Source of the DNA: an uncultured Kordiimonas sp.
GTDB taxonomy: Bacteria; Pseudomonadota; Alphaproteobacteria; Sphingomonadales; Kordiimonadaceae
NCBI GenBank assembly: GCA_947492375.1
Contig: CANLMI010000003.1
Coordinates: 556,425 to 620,424, forward strand
DNA: 64,000 nt
Direction: 5' to 3'
Under the pieces are notes generated by a model. The model worked only from the letters and a program-made list of their open reading frames with translations. It was not told the origin of the DNA and searched no databases. Below, one piece after another: positions 8,706 through 16,889 of this stretch (positions within the stretch are counted from its first letter, which is position 1; every line of letters starts with the position of its first letter). Made by a program: the position numbers and the translations under genes.

Positions 8706-9647
8706 CTAAGCCCCTTGACCTGACTTTCTAATTTTCCATAATATCAGGCATGCAAAGGCGAAGGTAAGCGTTACCATTATGCTATTTTCTGGCCCGACGG
8801 ACGCTCCTGTTAACCAGTTAGCGGCGCCTGTTTTAACCTGAAGGTCAACCAACAGCGGTTTTAGGCCAAGTTCGATGCCGGTCGTCGGCAGACCAAACCA
8901 CGTGATATACATCCAGTTCCATGATGCGTGTGCGGCGGCGACGCCCCATATTGATTTCTCCTGAAGGGCATAAAGGCTAAGGATGACAGAAAACAGGAAT
9001 ACATTCACCGCGAAGATCATGAAGGTGAAAACGCTGCTGTCTTCTGCACTTGGAAGGTGCATGACTGTGAACAGTACCGAGTTCGCAATGACAGCAATCA
9101 AAACGCCGTAACGTGCTTGCAGGCGGGATTGCATCCAGCCACGAAAGACAACTTCCTCCACACCTGATTGCAGCATGAACGAGGACATCAACAGGAATAT
9201 GGGGAACAGGTCGCTCATGGTTAATGAAACGGGTTGTTCAATCTCATAACCCCCGAGAAGGTATATGCTACCAACAACAGTGCCGGCAGCTAAAAGGCCA
9301 AGAATAAATCCTCTGAGATACCTGAATGGCGCACTTTTAGAGGTGATCATTCCCACGCTTGCCAAACTGCGGCGTTCAAAAAACTTGACCCACAGAATAA
9401 AAAGCAAAAGAACAAAACCGAAGGAGCCAATAATTATATGCAGAACGTTCGGGTATGTTTCAATTGCTTCGCGTGGGATATTAAAAACATATTTTGCAGG
9501 TAAAAGAGCAAGAAGCTGGCCAGCGGTAAACAAGAGTAAAAGAACAAAAGGCACAGCAAATGGCCATACTCTGCGGCTGCTTTCCTGCATGTCTTCTGCG
9601 TAAGGTTCGGGTTTGTATTCGATATTTTTACTGCGTTTGAATGGCAT
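8706..9647 (-). CDS. CPBP (CAAX-type) intramembrane metalloprotease
   Basis: This is a 313-residue polytopic membrane protein. The CPBP/Abi motifs are in order: EEVVFR (EExxxR), FTVMH (FxxxH) and HASWN (HxxxN), lying in adjacent membrane helices as expected for the glutamate/histidine active site. In bacteria these proteins are linked to bacteriocin self-immunity, signalling or unknown processing, and the substrate here is unknown. The frame is open to a GTG at 9650, but GGAGG lies 6 nt before the ATG at 9647. It is divergent from the AraC gene across about 211 bp. Confidence 0.85.
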   Translation of the reverse strand: MPFKRSKNIEYKPEPYAEDMQESSRRVWPFAVPFVLLLLFTAGQLLALLPAKYVFNIPREAIETYPNVLHIIIGSFGFVLLLFILWVKFFERRSLASVGMITSKSAPFRYLRGFILGLLAAGTVVGSIYLLGGYEIEQPVSLTMSDLFPIFLLMSSFMLQSGVEEVVFRGWMQSRLQARYGVLIAVIANSVLFTVMHLPSAEDSSVFTFMIFAVNVFLFSVILSLYALQEKSIWGVAAAHASWNWMYITWFGLPTTGIELGLKPLLVDLQVKTGAANWLTGASVGPENSIMVTLTFAFACLILWKIRKSGQGA

Positions 9648-9783
9648 CACTATCCTCCGTGATATGTCGTTTTTATTATTAAAAGGCCGCTTGTTATGTT
9701 TTGTGCGGCTGCTGTCGTAGGTGTTTTATGTGGGAGTGCACTGAATGATTTATATCAAAATCTTGCGGTTTATTTATAACCAA

Positions 9784-9802
9784 TGTTTAGCCACTGTTTA
9801 GC
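9784..9802. promoter_or_regulatory. Direct repeat, candidate AraC-type operator
   Basis: TGTTTAGC occurs twice (9784-9791 and 9795-9802), repeating every 11 bp, about one helical turn. It lies 57 bp before the AraC-family gene, in the divergent intergenic region. AraC proteins commonly bind direct half-sites. Assignment to this regulator is inference. Confidence 0.35.
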
Positions 9803-9858
9803 GGGCGTTTGGGGTATTTATGGCTTTCAATTGATGTGAAACTTTTTTAGGATGGAGT

Positions 9859-10734
9859 ATGAGTATCGAGCACCCTAAAATTGACAGGTCTATTTTGCTT
9901 GCGTCCAACGCGACGGTTGTTGACGCATTTGATCTTCATAGCGATGCGGCGATTTCCAAATGGTCAATAGGGCGTAACGCGGTTACCTATAAAAAGGACG
10001 ATAGTCATACTCTTAGTCTTTATCTATCGGGCGGCGAAACCAGTTACCGCGCTGATAACACAGGAACCAGAGGGGCACCGGGGCGCATTTGCCTGATGCC
10101 GCAGGGGCACCAATCAAAATGGCATATCAACGGCGCGATTGATTTCTTACATCTGTATTTTTCTGATCGATTGTTGAAAACGTTCGCGGCGCAGCATTTT
10201 GATACGGATGTCCGGTTCATTGAAATGCCGGATCTTACCTATAATAATGATCCTGTCTTACAGGCGAAACTATTGGCGTATGTTCGTGCATGTGAAGGTG
10301 CGCCAGAGCATGCATTTTTAGCGAGCGAAGCGGCATTTTATGATCTGATGTATTATTTGATTACCAGATATAACAGTTTTGCCGTGAAAGGTGAGAGAAT
10401 ACAGGGCGGGCTTTCTCCGCGCCATATTCGTGCTGTCAAAGCAAGGATTAATGATGGCTTGTCCAGCGGTGTTACGATTGCGGATTTGGCGCATAGTGTA
10501 ACCATGAGCCAATATCATTTTGCCCGGATGTTTAAAATCAGTTTCGGGGTGACGCCTGCCGCTTATGTTAATCAAATACGCCTTGCAAGAGCCAAAGGAA
10601 TGTTGGCTGGCGATTTATCGATTGCCGATATCAGCGCGGTGACAGGCTTTACCCACCAAAGTCATATGACGCAAAGTTTCAAAAAATATTTTGGTGTCAC
10701 CCCAAAACAATATCGTTCCCTTATGGCTGCATGA
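9859..10734 (+). CDS. AraC family transcriptional regulator
   Basis: This is a 291-residue regulator. The C-terminal ~100 residues hold the two helix-turn-helix motifs of the AraC/XylS family: a first HTH around IADLAHSVTMSQYHFARMF, and a second around IADISAVTGFTHQSHMTQSF followed by the usual FGVTPKQYR ending. The N-terminal part is a probable cupin-like sensing domain with unknown ligand. It is transcribed away from the CPBP protease gene, the most likely target besides itself. The ATG is preceded by AGGATGGAG. Confidence 0.9.
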   Translation: MSIEHPKIDRSILLASNATVVDAFDLHSDAAISKWSIGRNAVTYKKDDSHTLSLYLSGGETSYRADNTGTRGAPGRICLMPQGHQSKWHINGAIDFLHLYFSDRLLKTFAAQHFDTDVRFIEMPDLTYNNDPVLQAKLLAYVRACEGAPEHAFLASEAAFYDLMYYLITRYNSFAVKGERIQGGLSPRHIRAVKARINDGLSSGVTIADLAHSVTMSQYHFARMFKISFGVTPAAYVNQIRLARAKGMLAGDLSIADISAVTGFTHQSHMTQSFKKYFGVTPKQYRSLMAA

Positions 10735-10764
10735 AGATACACTGATGCAGGCATTTGTGTTGCT

Positions 10765-11370
10765 TTATTTCACAGCTGTTCCATAGGCGGTTAGTTCTAT
10801 AGCAGGTAAAAACCGGCCTGAAATGTGACTGCTACCGAACCGCACATTAATGACTTTTTTAAAGCCTCTGAATTTTGCTTCTTCCTGCATGCGAATAAAC
10901 GCTTCACGGCGCCCTCGCATGAGCAAGCGTTCATAATGGATAATGTTGCCGCCGATAATTTGGCGAAGCTTGATAAATAGGGTTCTGAAAAAATCATGAC
11001 ATACAACAACAGAACCGGTGATCATCATAGCCTCAGTCATATCAGGGCCTGCGCGTCGGGCGCTAGTGATGACCACATCCTCAAGGTCGGCTTCACGTAT
11101 ACTCATTTTTTTATTGTGGCGATGTTCCATGTAAGAGGCAAGCGCCCAACCTGCAAAGGCAAACAGTAAAGTTTGAAGGAAATTACGTGCCATCATATCG
11201 CCGAAGGAGTTACCGTAAAAAAATAAATTTACGACCCAATCGGGCATATTTTCATATAAAGAGGCCTGAAAGTCTTGAAACCCTTCATCGGTTACGAGAA
11301 ACTCTGCGCCGTCAAAGCTAGAACCCGCCTCGTCGTCTGTAGTTATTGGTGCTTCTTCCTGATCCTGCAT
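10765..11370 (-). CDS. Membrane-anchored YbjQ/UPF0145-like protein
   Basis: This is a 201-residue protein. Its C-terminal ~100 residues match the YbjQ (UPF0145) pattern: VVITSA, then IIGGNI, Y/E-R-L, then REAFIRMQEEAK, then VINVRF and ending AYGTAVK. Unlike the ~105-residue family standard it has an N-terminal extension with one membrane helix (about residues 60-80, FLQTLLFAFAGWALASY). YbjQ proteins are predicted heavy-metal or ligand-binding pentamers without proven function. It starts 5 nt after the stop of the second YbjQ gene, so the two form an operon of duplicated genes. Confidence 0.8.
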   Translation of the reverse strand: MQDQEEAPITTDDEAGSSFDGAEFLVTDEGFQDFQASLYENMPDWVVNLFFYGNSFGDMMARNFLQTLLFAFAGWALASYMEHRHNKKMSIREADLEDVVITSARRAGPDMTEAMMITGSVVVCHDFFRTLFIKLRQIIGGNIIHYERLLMRGRREAFIRMQEEAKFRGFKKVINVRFGSSHISGRFLPAIELTAYGTAVK

Positions 11371-11375
11371 AAAGA

Positions 11376-11708
11376 CTATTCCTGACAGGTTTCAGGGGCG
11401 AGTTTAACCGCTGTTCCATACGCCATCAGTTCGGCGGCGCCGCCTGTGACACTTGCTGTGGTGATCCGCACATTTACAACGGCGTCGGCTCCTTTGGCTT
11501 TCGCGTCAGCTTCCATACGTTCCAGAGCCTGATCCCGGCCTTCTATCAATAGTTCGGAATATCCTTTGATTTCACCGCCGATTATTCCCCTGAACCATGC
11601 GCCAATATCCCGGCCGATATGTTTGCCGCGAACTGTAGAGCCTTGTACCAAGCCCAGCTCTTGATTGATTGTACGCCCCGGTACACTCTCGATGTTTGTG
11701 ATGATCAT
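11376..11708 (-). CDS. YbjQ/UPF0145 family protein
   Basis: This is a 110-residue protein of usual family length with the standard start MIITNIESVPG and the hallmarks IIGGEIKGYSELL, RDQALERMEADAK, GADAVVNVRI and AYGTAVK. The same frame is open upstream to 11882, but that extension would overlap the divergent DJ-1 gene. GGGAGG lies 7 nt before the ATG at 11708, which settles the start. It is first in a two-gene operon with the membrane-anchored paralogue. Function is unproven in the family. Confidence 0.85.
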   Translation of the reverse strand: MIITNIESVPGRTINQELGLVQGSTVRGKHIGRDIGAWFRGIIGGEIKGYSELLIEGRDQALERMEADAKAKGADAVVNVRITTASVTGGAAELMAYGTAVKLAPETCQE

Positions 11709-11859
11709 GTTTGTGCCTCCCATACCTAATAGACATAGGGCGATTGAAGACGAAATCAATCTATTTTTATGATGTAGTATTATGTTCTTACCCACAGGTT
11801 TTCTGATTGCGTTATAGGTCTGATGATTGAAATATACATAATATTGTAAGGATAAATCG

Positions 11860-12429
11860 ATGGCTAAAGTTTTAATGATCACGGGTGATTTTGTTGAAGA
11901 TTATGAAAATATGGTGCCGTTTCAGGCCTTGATCGCAATGGGGCATAATGTAGATGCAGTTTGTCCGGGTAAAAAGGCAGGGCAAACAATAGCAACATCA
12001 ATTCATGACTTTGAAGGGTTTCAAACATACACTGAAAAGCGTGGCCATAATTTCGAATTAAATGCGACTTTTGATGATATTGACATTGATACCTATGATG
12101 CCTTGTATTTGCCCGGAGGCCGTGCCCCGGAATATCTTCGCATGAATGGAAAAGTTCTGGACATTATCAGAGCCTTTATATCTGCGAACAAGCCAGTTGC
12201 TTCTATCTGTCATGGGCCTCAGCTACTGACGGCTGCGGGTGTTATTGAAGGCAAAAAAGTTTCTGCGTATCCTGCATGTCAGCCTGAGATTGTGATGGCA
12301 GGCGCGGAATATATGGATATTGAAATGACAGCAGCAATTACGGATGGTATGTTGGTAACGGCCCCAGCATGGCCAGCACATCCCGAATTTTTAAAACAGT
12401 TCCATCAGTTGCTGATCGAAAAGGTATAA
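11860..12429 (+). CDS. DJ-1/PfpI family protein
   Basis: This is a 189-residue single-domain protein of the DJ-1/PfpI superfamily. The nucleophile elbow SICHGPQL gives Cys117 followed by His118, and a conserved acidic residue lies in the first loop (Glu13 or Glu16). The LPGGRAPEYLR segment is typical of the PfpI-like branch, whose members act as glyoxalase III/deglycase-like enzymes, peptidases or stress chaperones. Which applies here cannot be told. It overlaps or abuts the RHH gene downstream and is divergent from the YbjQ operon. Confidence 0.85.
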   Translation: MAKVLMITGDFVEDYENMVPFQALIAMGHNVDAVCPGKKAGQTIATSIHDFEGFQTYTEKRGHNFELNATFDDIDIDTYDALYLPGGRAPEYLRMNGKVLDIIRAFISANKPVASICHGPQLLTAAGVIEGKKVSAYPACQPEIVMAGAEYMDIEMTAAITDGMLVTAPAWPAHPEFLKQFHQLLIEKV

Positions 12430-12434
12430 TTACA

Positions 12435-12836
12435 GTGTGCAATTTGTTTATTCAGGCCGATGAGGCGCTTTGGAAAAGCCATACAAAGTCTTTAAGGGTT
12501 GATGGTGTTGTAACGTCAATTCGCCTTGAAGACTTTTTCTGGCAGACGCTTGATGAAATTGCTGTGCGTGATCAAATGACGACGACCTCTTTGATAACAA
12601 AATTGTATCATGAAGCCATGGATGCAGAGCATGACCTTGGTAACTTTACATCTTTTCTCAGGGTATGCTGCGCTCGTTATCTCTCTTTAATGGCGGACCG
12701 TGCGCTTGAGCGGGATGAAGGTGTAAGCCTTGAGGCAATTGATCATCAAGCAATGCTGCGATCAGAAGAAAAGGCAATGAATGTACGCAAACGCGCGTAT
12801 CAGATAACGCAAACACCCAATAAAACGGTTAATTAA
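12435..12836 (+). CDS. Ribbon-helix-helix domain protein
   Basis: The frame encodes a small protein with the RHH_4 type motif of Alphaproteobacteria: SLRVDGVVTSIRLEDFFW, then LDEIAVRDQMTTTSLITKLY, then FTSFLRVCCARYL. Such proteins are predicted DNA-binding or aryl-sulfate-transferase-associated regulators with unknown targets. The frame is open from an ATG at 12369 inside the DJ-1 gene. I prefer the GTG at 12435, 5 bases after that gene ends, with AAGG upstream (133 residues), but this start is uncertain. The C-terminal ~50 residues (acidic helix, then Arg/Lys-rich) are not conserved in the family as I know it. Confidence 0.65.
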   Translation: MCNLFIQADEALWKSHTKSLRVDGVVTSIRLEDFFWQTLDEIAVRDQMTTTSLITKLYHEAMDAEHDLGNFTSFLRVCCARYLSLMADRALERDEGVSLEAIDHQAMLRSEEKAMNVRKRAYQITQTPNKTVN

Positions 12837-12872
12837 ATCGATCGGATTTATCGAAATTTAGGAAGACTATCT

Positions 12873-13958
12873 GTGAAATACATTATTCAAACTACAATAT
12901 GTTTACTTTTCATGTTTGGTGTACAGCCAGCAACTGGGCAGGGTTTTGAGGTTTTTGCAAAATTTTCTTCTGACGTGCCGCCTGGTAATCTGGCAATTTC
13001 CAGTGAAGGCCGCATTTTCATGAGTGTTCATGAATTTTACGGCAAGGATGTACGTGTTGTAGAAGTATTTAAGGATGGGTCGGTCAAGCCTTATCCGACA
13101 CCCAAAATGGCTGCGGCGTTAAAAAGTGAGACAAGTGGCGGCTTAAACGGTGTTTTGGGTCTTAATATCGATGAAAATGGCATCTTGTGGCTTTTGGATG
13201 CGCAAACGGCTGATTATGCCGGGCGTCTAATCGGCTGGAATACCAAAACAGAAAGCCTGGAGAAAATTATTTACCTCGCTAAGCCTATCACGCGAGACAG
13301 TAGCTTTTTGAATGATTTGGCGATCGATACCAAGCATAATGCTATTTATATAGCCGATAGCGGGGCAGGGCCAACGTCTGCAATTATTGTGGTTGATCTG
13401 GAAACTGGCAAAGCCCGCCGGGTGCTGGAGAGGACTTCGTTCACTGTTGCAGAAGATATCAATATGGTGATTGATGGTAATGTCGTTACATTAGGCGGTA
13501 ATCCTGCGCGTATTGGTATTAATCCGATCACTATCGATCATGAGGCGGAGTGGGTTTATTTCGGTGCGATGACTGGCCGGAGCCTCTATCGTGTCAGGAC
13601 GACGGACCTTTTAAATGAAGATATTGCAGGGGAAGACCTGGAAAAACGCGTTGTTCGTTATGGTGATAAACCAGTATCGGACGGTATCACTATTGATACA
13701 GCAGGCAATGTTTATGTGACCTCTATCACTGATGACGCTATTGCTGTTGTTAAGCCGGATGGGTCTTATGAAACTCTTTTCACTGATGATAGCCTGTCAT
13801 GGCCTGATGGATTTGCGGTGGGGCCTGATAATTATATATATGCGACGATTAATGAGCTTCATCGCTCCCCTGTTTTAAATGGTGGTGATGACGCTACTAT
13901 TGACGAATTCAAGGTGATCCGCTTTAAGGCTCTTTCGGATGCCAGAGTTGGCCGGTAA
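12873..13958 (+). CDS. Secreted beta-propeller protein (SMP-30/royal-jelly-like)
   Basis: This is a 361-residue protein with a signal peptide (about residues 1-22, ending ATG-Q). The mature part has repeated propeller blades: GLNIDENGILWLLDAQ, LAIDTKHNAIYIADSG, ITIDTAGNVYVTSI and FAVGPDNYIYATI. It most resembles the Major Royal Jelly/Yellow type with a gluconolactonase-like fold; binding or lactonase activity is possible but not shown. The start is a GTG with AGGAAG about 7-9 nt upstream. A 21-bp tandem duplication begins at its stop codon. It could be a monocistronic gene. Confidence 0.8.
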   Translation: MKYIIQTTICLLFMFGVQPATGQGFEVFAKFSSDVPPGNLAISSEGRIFMSVHEFYGKDVRVVEVFKDGSVKPYPTPKMAAALKSETSGGLNGVLGLNIDENGILWLLDAQTADYAGRLIGWNTKTESLEKIIYLAKPITRDSSFLNDLAIDTKHNAIYIADSGAGPTSAIIVVDLETGKARRVLERTSFTVAEDINMVIDGNVVTLGGNPARIGINPITIDHEAEWVYFGAMTGRSLYRVRTTDLLNEDIAGEDLEKRVVRYGDKPVSDGITIDTAGNVYVTSITDDAIAVVKPDGSYETLFTDDSLSWPDGFAVGPDNYIYATINELHRSPVLNGGDDATIDEFKVIRFKALSDARVGR

Positions 13959-13993
13959 CTATATTTGATTTACCGGTAACTACACTTGATTTA
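13952..13993. repeat. Tandem 21-bp duplication at the end of the propeller gene
   Basis: Copy 1 (13952-13972) and copy 2 (13973-13993) differ at two positions. Both begin CCGGTAACTA and end TTGATTTA. The stop codon of the propeller gene lies in copy 1. It looks like a recent local duplication. The 251-bp gap before kpsS holds nothing else I can call. Confidence 0.75.
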
Positions 13994-14209
13994 AATGTAT
14001 TTCTGTTACGTCTGTTGAGGTAATTATTCGGCGGCGTGGCAGAAAATATCTGCTTATTAAAAGGGTACTGGTGAAACCTTGCTCTTGCATCTCAAAGGTA
14101 AAACCCTGTAGGCGTGAGATATAAAATACGATATAAGGTGCCTTTTGTGTAACCTGCTGGTTATATAATCTGCCGATCCACGTAATTTGACAGAGTTCTC
14201 TTTTACTTT

Positions 14210-15436
14210 ATGGCATTAGACGGTTCGAATATATTATTGCTTCAAGGTCCTATTGGGCCTTTTTTCGCCTATTTTGCTGAAGAATTACAGCGAGCAGGGG
14301 CCACTTGCTTCAAGATTAATTTCAATAAAGGTGACCGTTTTTTTGCCCTTGCAGATATTATAACCGATTACCACGGAAATGCGGCTGAGTGGCGGGATTA
14401 TTTAAGCCGATATGTTAGAAACCATAACATTGACAGCATTATAGTATACGGTGATCAGCGGTTTTATCACCGCGCTGCCCGTGAAATAGCACAGGCGCAT
14501 GATATTCGCTTTTTTGCCTTTGAGGAAGGCTATGTTCGCCCAGGATATGTAACGTTTGAGGAATTTGGCAATAACGCAAACTCGCATTTTGCTCAGTGGT
14601 TCAACCACACATATGAAAAAGGTGAACTTGACACAGCAACTATTCCAACCCCGCTGAATGCAGGCTATACTTTCGGGGGACAGATATGGAATGCCATTGC
14701 ATATTATGTCGTCAAGGATTGGAAATTTTTTGGCTTTAAGGCTGCCAGACACCATAGGCCAGGAAATTGGTTCACCGAGATGAATGCATGGATACTTACC
14801 TGGTTTAGAAAACAGGGAACAAAGCGCTTTGAGCGGACGTTCATCGAAGACCTGGAGCATGAAAAGCAGCATACTGGGGCCAATGTGTATTTTGTTCCCT
14901 TGCAGGTCGCGGTGGACAGTCAAATTTTATATCATTCGCGTTTTGATGGTATGAAAGATTTTCTGTCAGGGGTTTTCCAATCGTTTTCACAATATGCACC
15001 GAAAGATGCCATTCTTGTTTTAAAACATCATCCAATGGACCGGGGCTATAATCATTACGGCAAATACATAAGCAAACTGGCAAAACAAAACGGGATTGCA
15101 GCTCGTGTACGGTATGTGTTTGAGGTGGATCTCACACGATTGCTGGAAAATACAGATGCTTGTGTAACCGTAAACAGTACGGTTGGCTTGATCGCCCTGA
15201 AAGCGGGCGTGCCTGCCATTGCCTTGGGGAAGGCAATGTTTAGCGATGCTGGCCTGACATTTGACGGCAAGCTCGATGAATTTTGGCAGCAATACGGCGA
15301 GGTAAACCAGGATAAACTTCAAAAATTTGAGGACTTTTTACGGCAAGAAACCTTGGTTGCCGGGAGTTTTTACGGGAAGCGCAGACAAACCTCGGTTAAG
15401 GCAATAGATAAGCTTAAGCACTTATTGTCGCCGTAA
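14210..15436 (+). CDS. kpsS: Capsule polysaccharide biosynthesis protein KpsS
   Basis: This is a 408-residue cytoplasmic protein of the Capsule_synth (KpsS/LipB) family. Hallmarks are the FEEGYVRPGYVTFEE segment, FVPLQVAVDSQI, LKHHPMDRGYNHYG and TVNSTVGLIALKAGVPAIALG. In group-2 capsules KpsS with KpsC builds the short beta-Kdo linker on lyso-phosphatidylglycerol that joins polysaccharide to lipid. No kpsC is visible in this window, so it must lie elsewhere or be replaced. The ATG has no strong Shine-Dalgarno sequence. Its position upstream of kpsF-kpsM-kpsT-kpsE-kpsD supports the call. Confidence 0.88.
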   Translation: MALDGSNILLLQGPIGPFFAYFAEELQRAGATCFKINFNKGDRFFALADIITDYHGNAAEWRDYLSRYVRNHNIDSIIVYGDQRFYHRAAREIAQAHDIRFFAFEEGYVRPGYVTFEEFGNNANSHFAQWFNHTYEKGELDTATIPTPLNAGYTFGGQIWNAIAYYVVKDWKFFGFKAARHHRPGNWFTEMNAWILTWFRKQGTKRFERTFIEDLEHEKQHTGANVYFVPLQVAVDSQILYHSRFDGMKDFLSGVFQSFSQYAPKDAILVLKHHPMDRGYNHYGKYISKLAKQNGIAARVRYVFEVDLTRLLENTDACVTVNSTVGLIALKAGVPAIALGKAMFSDAGLTFDGKLDEFWQQYGEVNQDKLQKFEDFLRQETLVAGSFYGKRRQTSVKAIDKLKHLLSP

Positions 15437-15446
15437 AGTGCCTCAA

Positions 15447-15461
15447 TATTGTTACAATTTG
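15447..15461. promoter_or_regulatory. First copy of a 15-bp operator-like repeat
   Basis: TATTGTTACAATTTG contains the small palindrome TTGT-T-ACAA. An identical copy is at 15536-15550, 89 bp downstream. The repetition of an exact 15-mer with an internal palindrome in one intergenic region suggests binding sites for one regulator, possibly looping. Confidence 0.45.
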
Positions 15462-15535
15462 ATCATAAACGGTACGTAACATCCTTATTCATTCATGATT
15501 AAGGCTATGAATGTAAATAAAGAAATCACACCGCT

Positions 15536-15579
15536 TATTGTTACAATTTGTTGACGATAGCGACTTTGTGAATTATGGA
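15536..15579 (+). promoter_or_regulatory. Second operator copy abutting a candidate promoter
   Basis: The 15-mer TATTGTTACAATTTG (15536-15550) is followed at once by TTGACG (15551-15556), a 17-bp spacer and TATGGA (15574-15579). The -35 box is a good match and the -10 is weak. A protein bound at the repeat would touch RNA polymerase, so it could control the kpsF-kpsD operon. Confidence 0.4.
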
Positions 15580-15851
15580 TGACGATGCTCATTGGGGGCA
15601 AGTGAGACCACGGGACTGAATATGTGCCGCAGAGCTTTGTCATTTTTGAGTGTGATTGGTGAATAATTAGTTGGCTTTAGGGGTAAAGCTTATTTTTTAT
15701 CAATTAGTTATTAGAGAAAAGTGCTTGTAATAACGTGCACAAAATTTGCACTTCAGGCAAACGGTCAAATAGAGAAATGTGACCTTTTGATAGTGTGGTT
15801 GTTATCCTGTTGGATACAACCTTGAATAAAGAAAAGGCTTGGGGATCATAT

Positions 15852-16856
15852 ATGAAAAGCTCCGTTGATAATAACGTACTTGAGCTGCCCGGTAATTTAA
15901 AAGCTGACTTAGGCACCACCATTGAAAATATTGGGAATTCGTTTTTAAAGCAAGGGCAGGCTTTGGAACGTTTGTCGCAGCTTTATGACGAAGATGCCTA
16001 CCGCGATGCGATCAGGTTAGCACTGAATACGACAGGGCATATGATTGTTATCGGTATGGGTAAGTCAGGCCATGTGGCGCGGAAAATTTCTGCGACGCTG
16101 GCCTCTACTGGTACACCGTCTTTTTTCCTGCATCCTGCTGAGGCATCGCACGGCGACCTGGGCATGGTAACATCTGGATCAACGCTTCTATTGATTTCAT
16201 ACTCAGGTGAAACGCAGGAAATAGTTCAGCTTTTGCCGTCCCTTAAAGCTTTTGGTAATAAAATTATTGCCATCACAGGGGCCAAATCTTCCACGCTTGG
16301 CCGCGCGGCAGATGTTGTTCTTGAAATTCCAATTTCAGAAGAAGTGTGTCCGAATAATCTTGTGCCGACCACATCGATTGTCGTTACGATTGCAATAGGT
16401 GATGCGCTTGCTATTTCCCTTATGACCTTACGGGATTTTCATGCGAAGGATTTCGCCAGATATCACCCCGGTGGTTCACTAGGCCGTCGTCTTCTCAAAA
16501 AAGTTGGCGAGGTTATGGTTTCCAGTACAGTTCCAACAGTGCAGCCTAATATGGTTCTTCTTGAGCTGGCGGCAGAAATGGCTGGAGGACCGGCTGGTGT
16601 TGCTGTTGTATTGGATGAAAATGACCATCCAATTGGTGTAGTGACCAAAGGGCAACTTGGTGTAGCGCTTCGTGTGACACGTAGAGTGCGTGAAGTTGCT
16701 GCCCACCAGTGTATGAGCAAAGATTTTTCTATCATACAAGAAGATGTTATCGTCGATGAAGCTGAAAATATGATGCGCGCTGACGAAGTTAAGTTTCTTG
16801 TTGTCGTTAATGAGGCTGGTAAATTTGTTGGCCTATACAAGCATGATGATTTATAA
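15852..16856 (+). CDS. kpsF: Arabinose-5-phosphate isomerase KpsF
   Basis: This is a 334-residue enzyme that converts ribulose-5-phosphate to arabinose-5-phosphate, the first step to Kdo. The SIS domain (about residues 25-170) has GMGKSGHVARKISATLASTG, then HPAEASHGDLGM, the SYSGETQEI phosphate-binding stretch, and RYHPGGSLGRRL. Two CBS repeats make up the C-terminal third. The frame opens upstream at 15795, but GGGGA lies 6 nt before the ATG at 15852. It could equally be called KdsD, but its place at the head of the kps operon favours KpsF. KpsM follows after 33 bp. Confidence 0.92.
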   Translation: MKSSVDNNVLELPGNLKADLGTTIENIGNSFLKQGQALERLSQLYDEDAYRDAIRLALNTTGHMIVIGMGKSGHVARKISATLASTGTPSFFLHPAEASHGDLGMVTSGSTLLLISYSGETQEIVQLLPSLKAFGNKIIAITGAKSSTLGRAADVVLEIPISEEVCPNNLVPTTSIVVTIAIGDALAISLMTLRDFHAKDFARYHPGGSLGRRLLKKVGEVMVSSTVPTVQPNMVLLELAAEMAGGPAGVAVVLDENDHPIGVVTKGQLGVALRVTRRVREVAAHQCMSKDFSIIQEDVIVDEAENMMRADEVKFLVVVNEAGKFVGLYKHDDL

Positions 16857-16889
16857 GGGCCTGTCTGAATAACCGACTGGTAGGGTTTT

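Larger units (their letters stand above)
15437..15851. other. 415-bp regulatory intergenic region before the kps operon
   Basis: No gene is supported here. It contains two identical 15-bp repeats (15447-15461 and 15536-15550) and a promoter-like pair right after the second. The remaining ~270 bp before kpsF look like an untranslated leader or unassigned DNA. I see no clear riboswitch or small protein. Confidence 0.6.

Noticed and set aside
11709..11882. N-terminal extension of the YbjQ protein to 168 residues
   Set aside because: The family starts at MIIT, a strong GGGAGG precedes that ATG, and the extension would overlap the divergent DJ-1 gene.
13952..13993. Possible att site of a mobile element
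   Set aside because: The two copies are adjacent, with nothing between them, and no integrase or tRNA is nearby.
15582..15851. Small protein or riboswitch in the kps leader
   Set aside because: Only a ~14-codon ATG frame with no ribosome site is present, and no recognisable RNA fold could be confirmed by eye.
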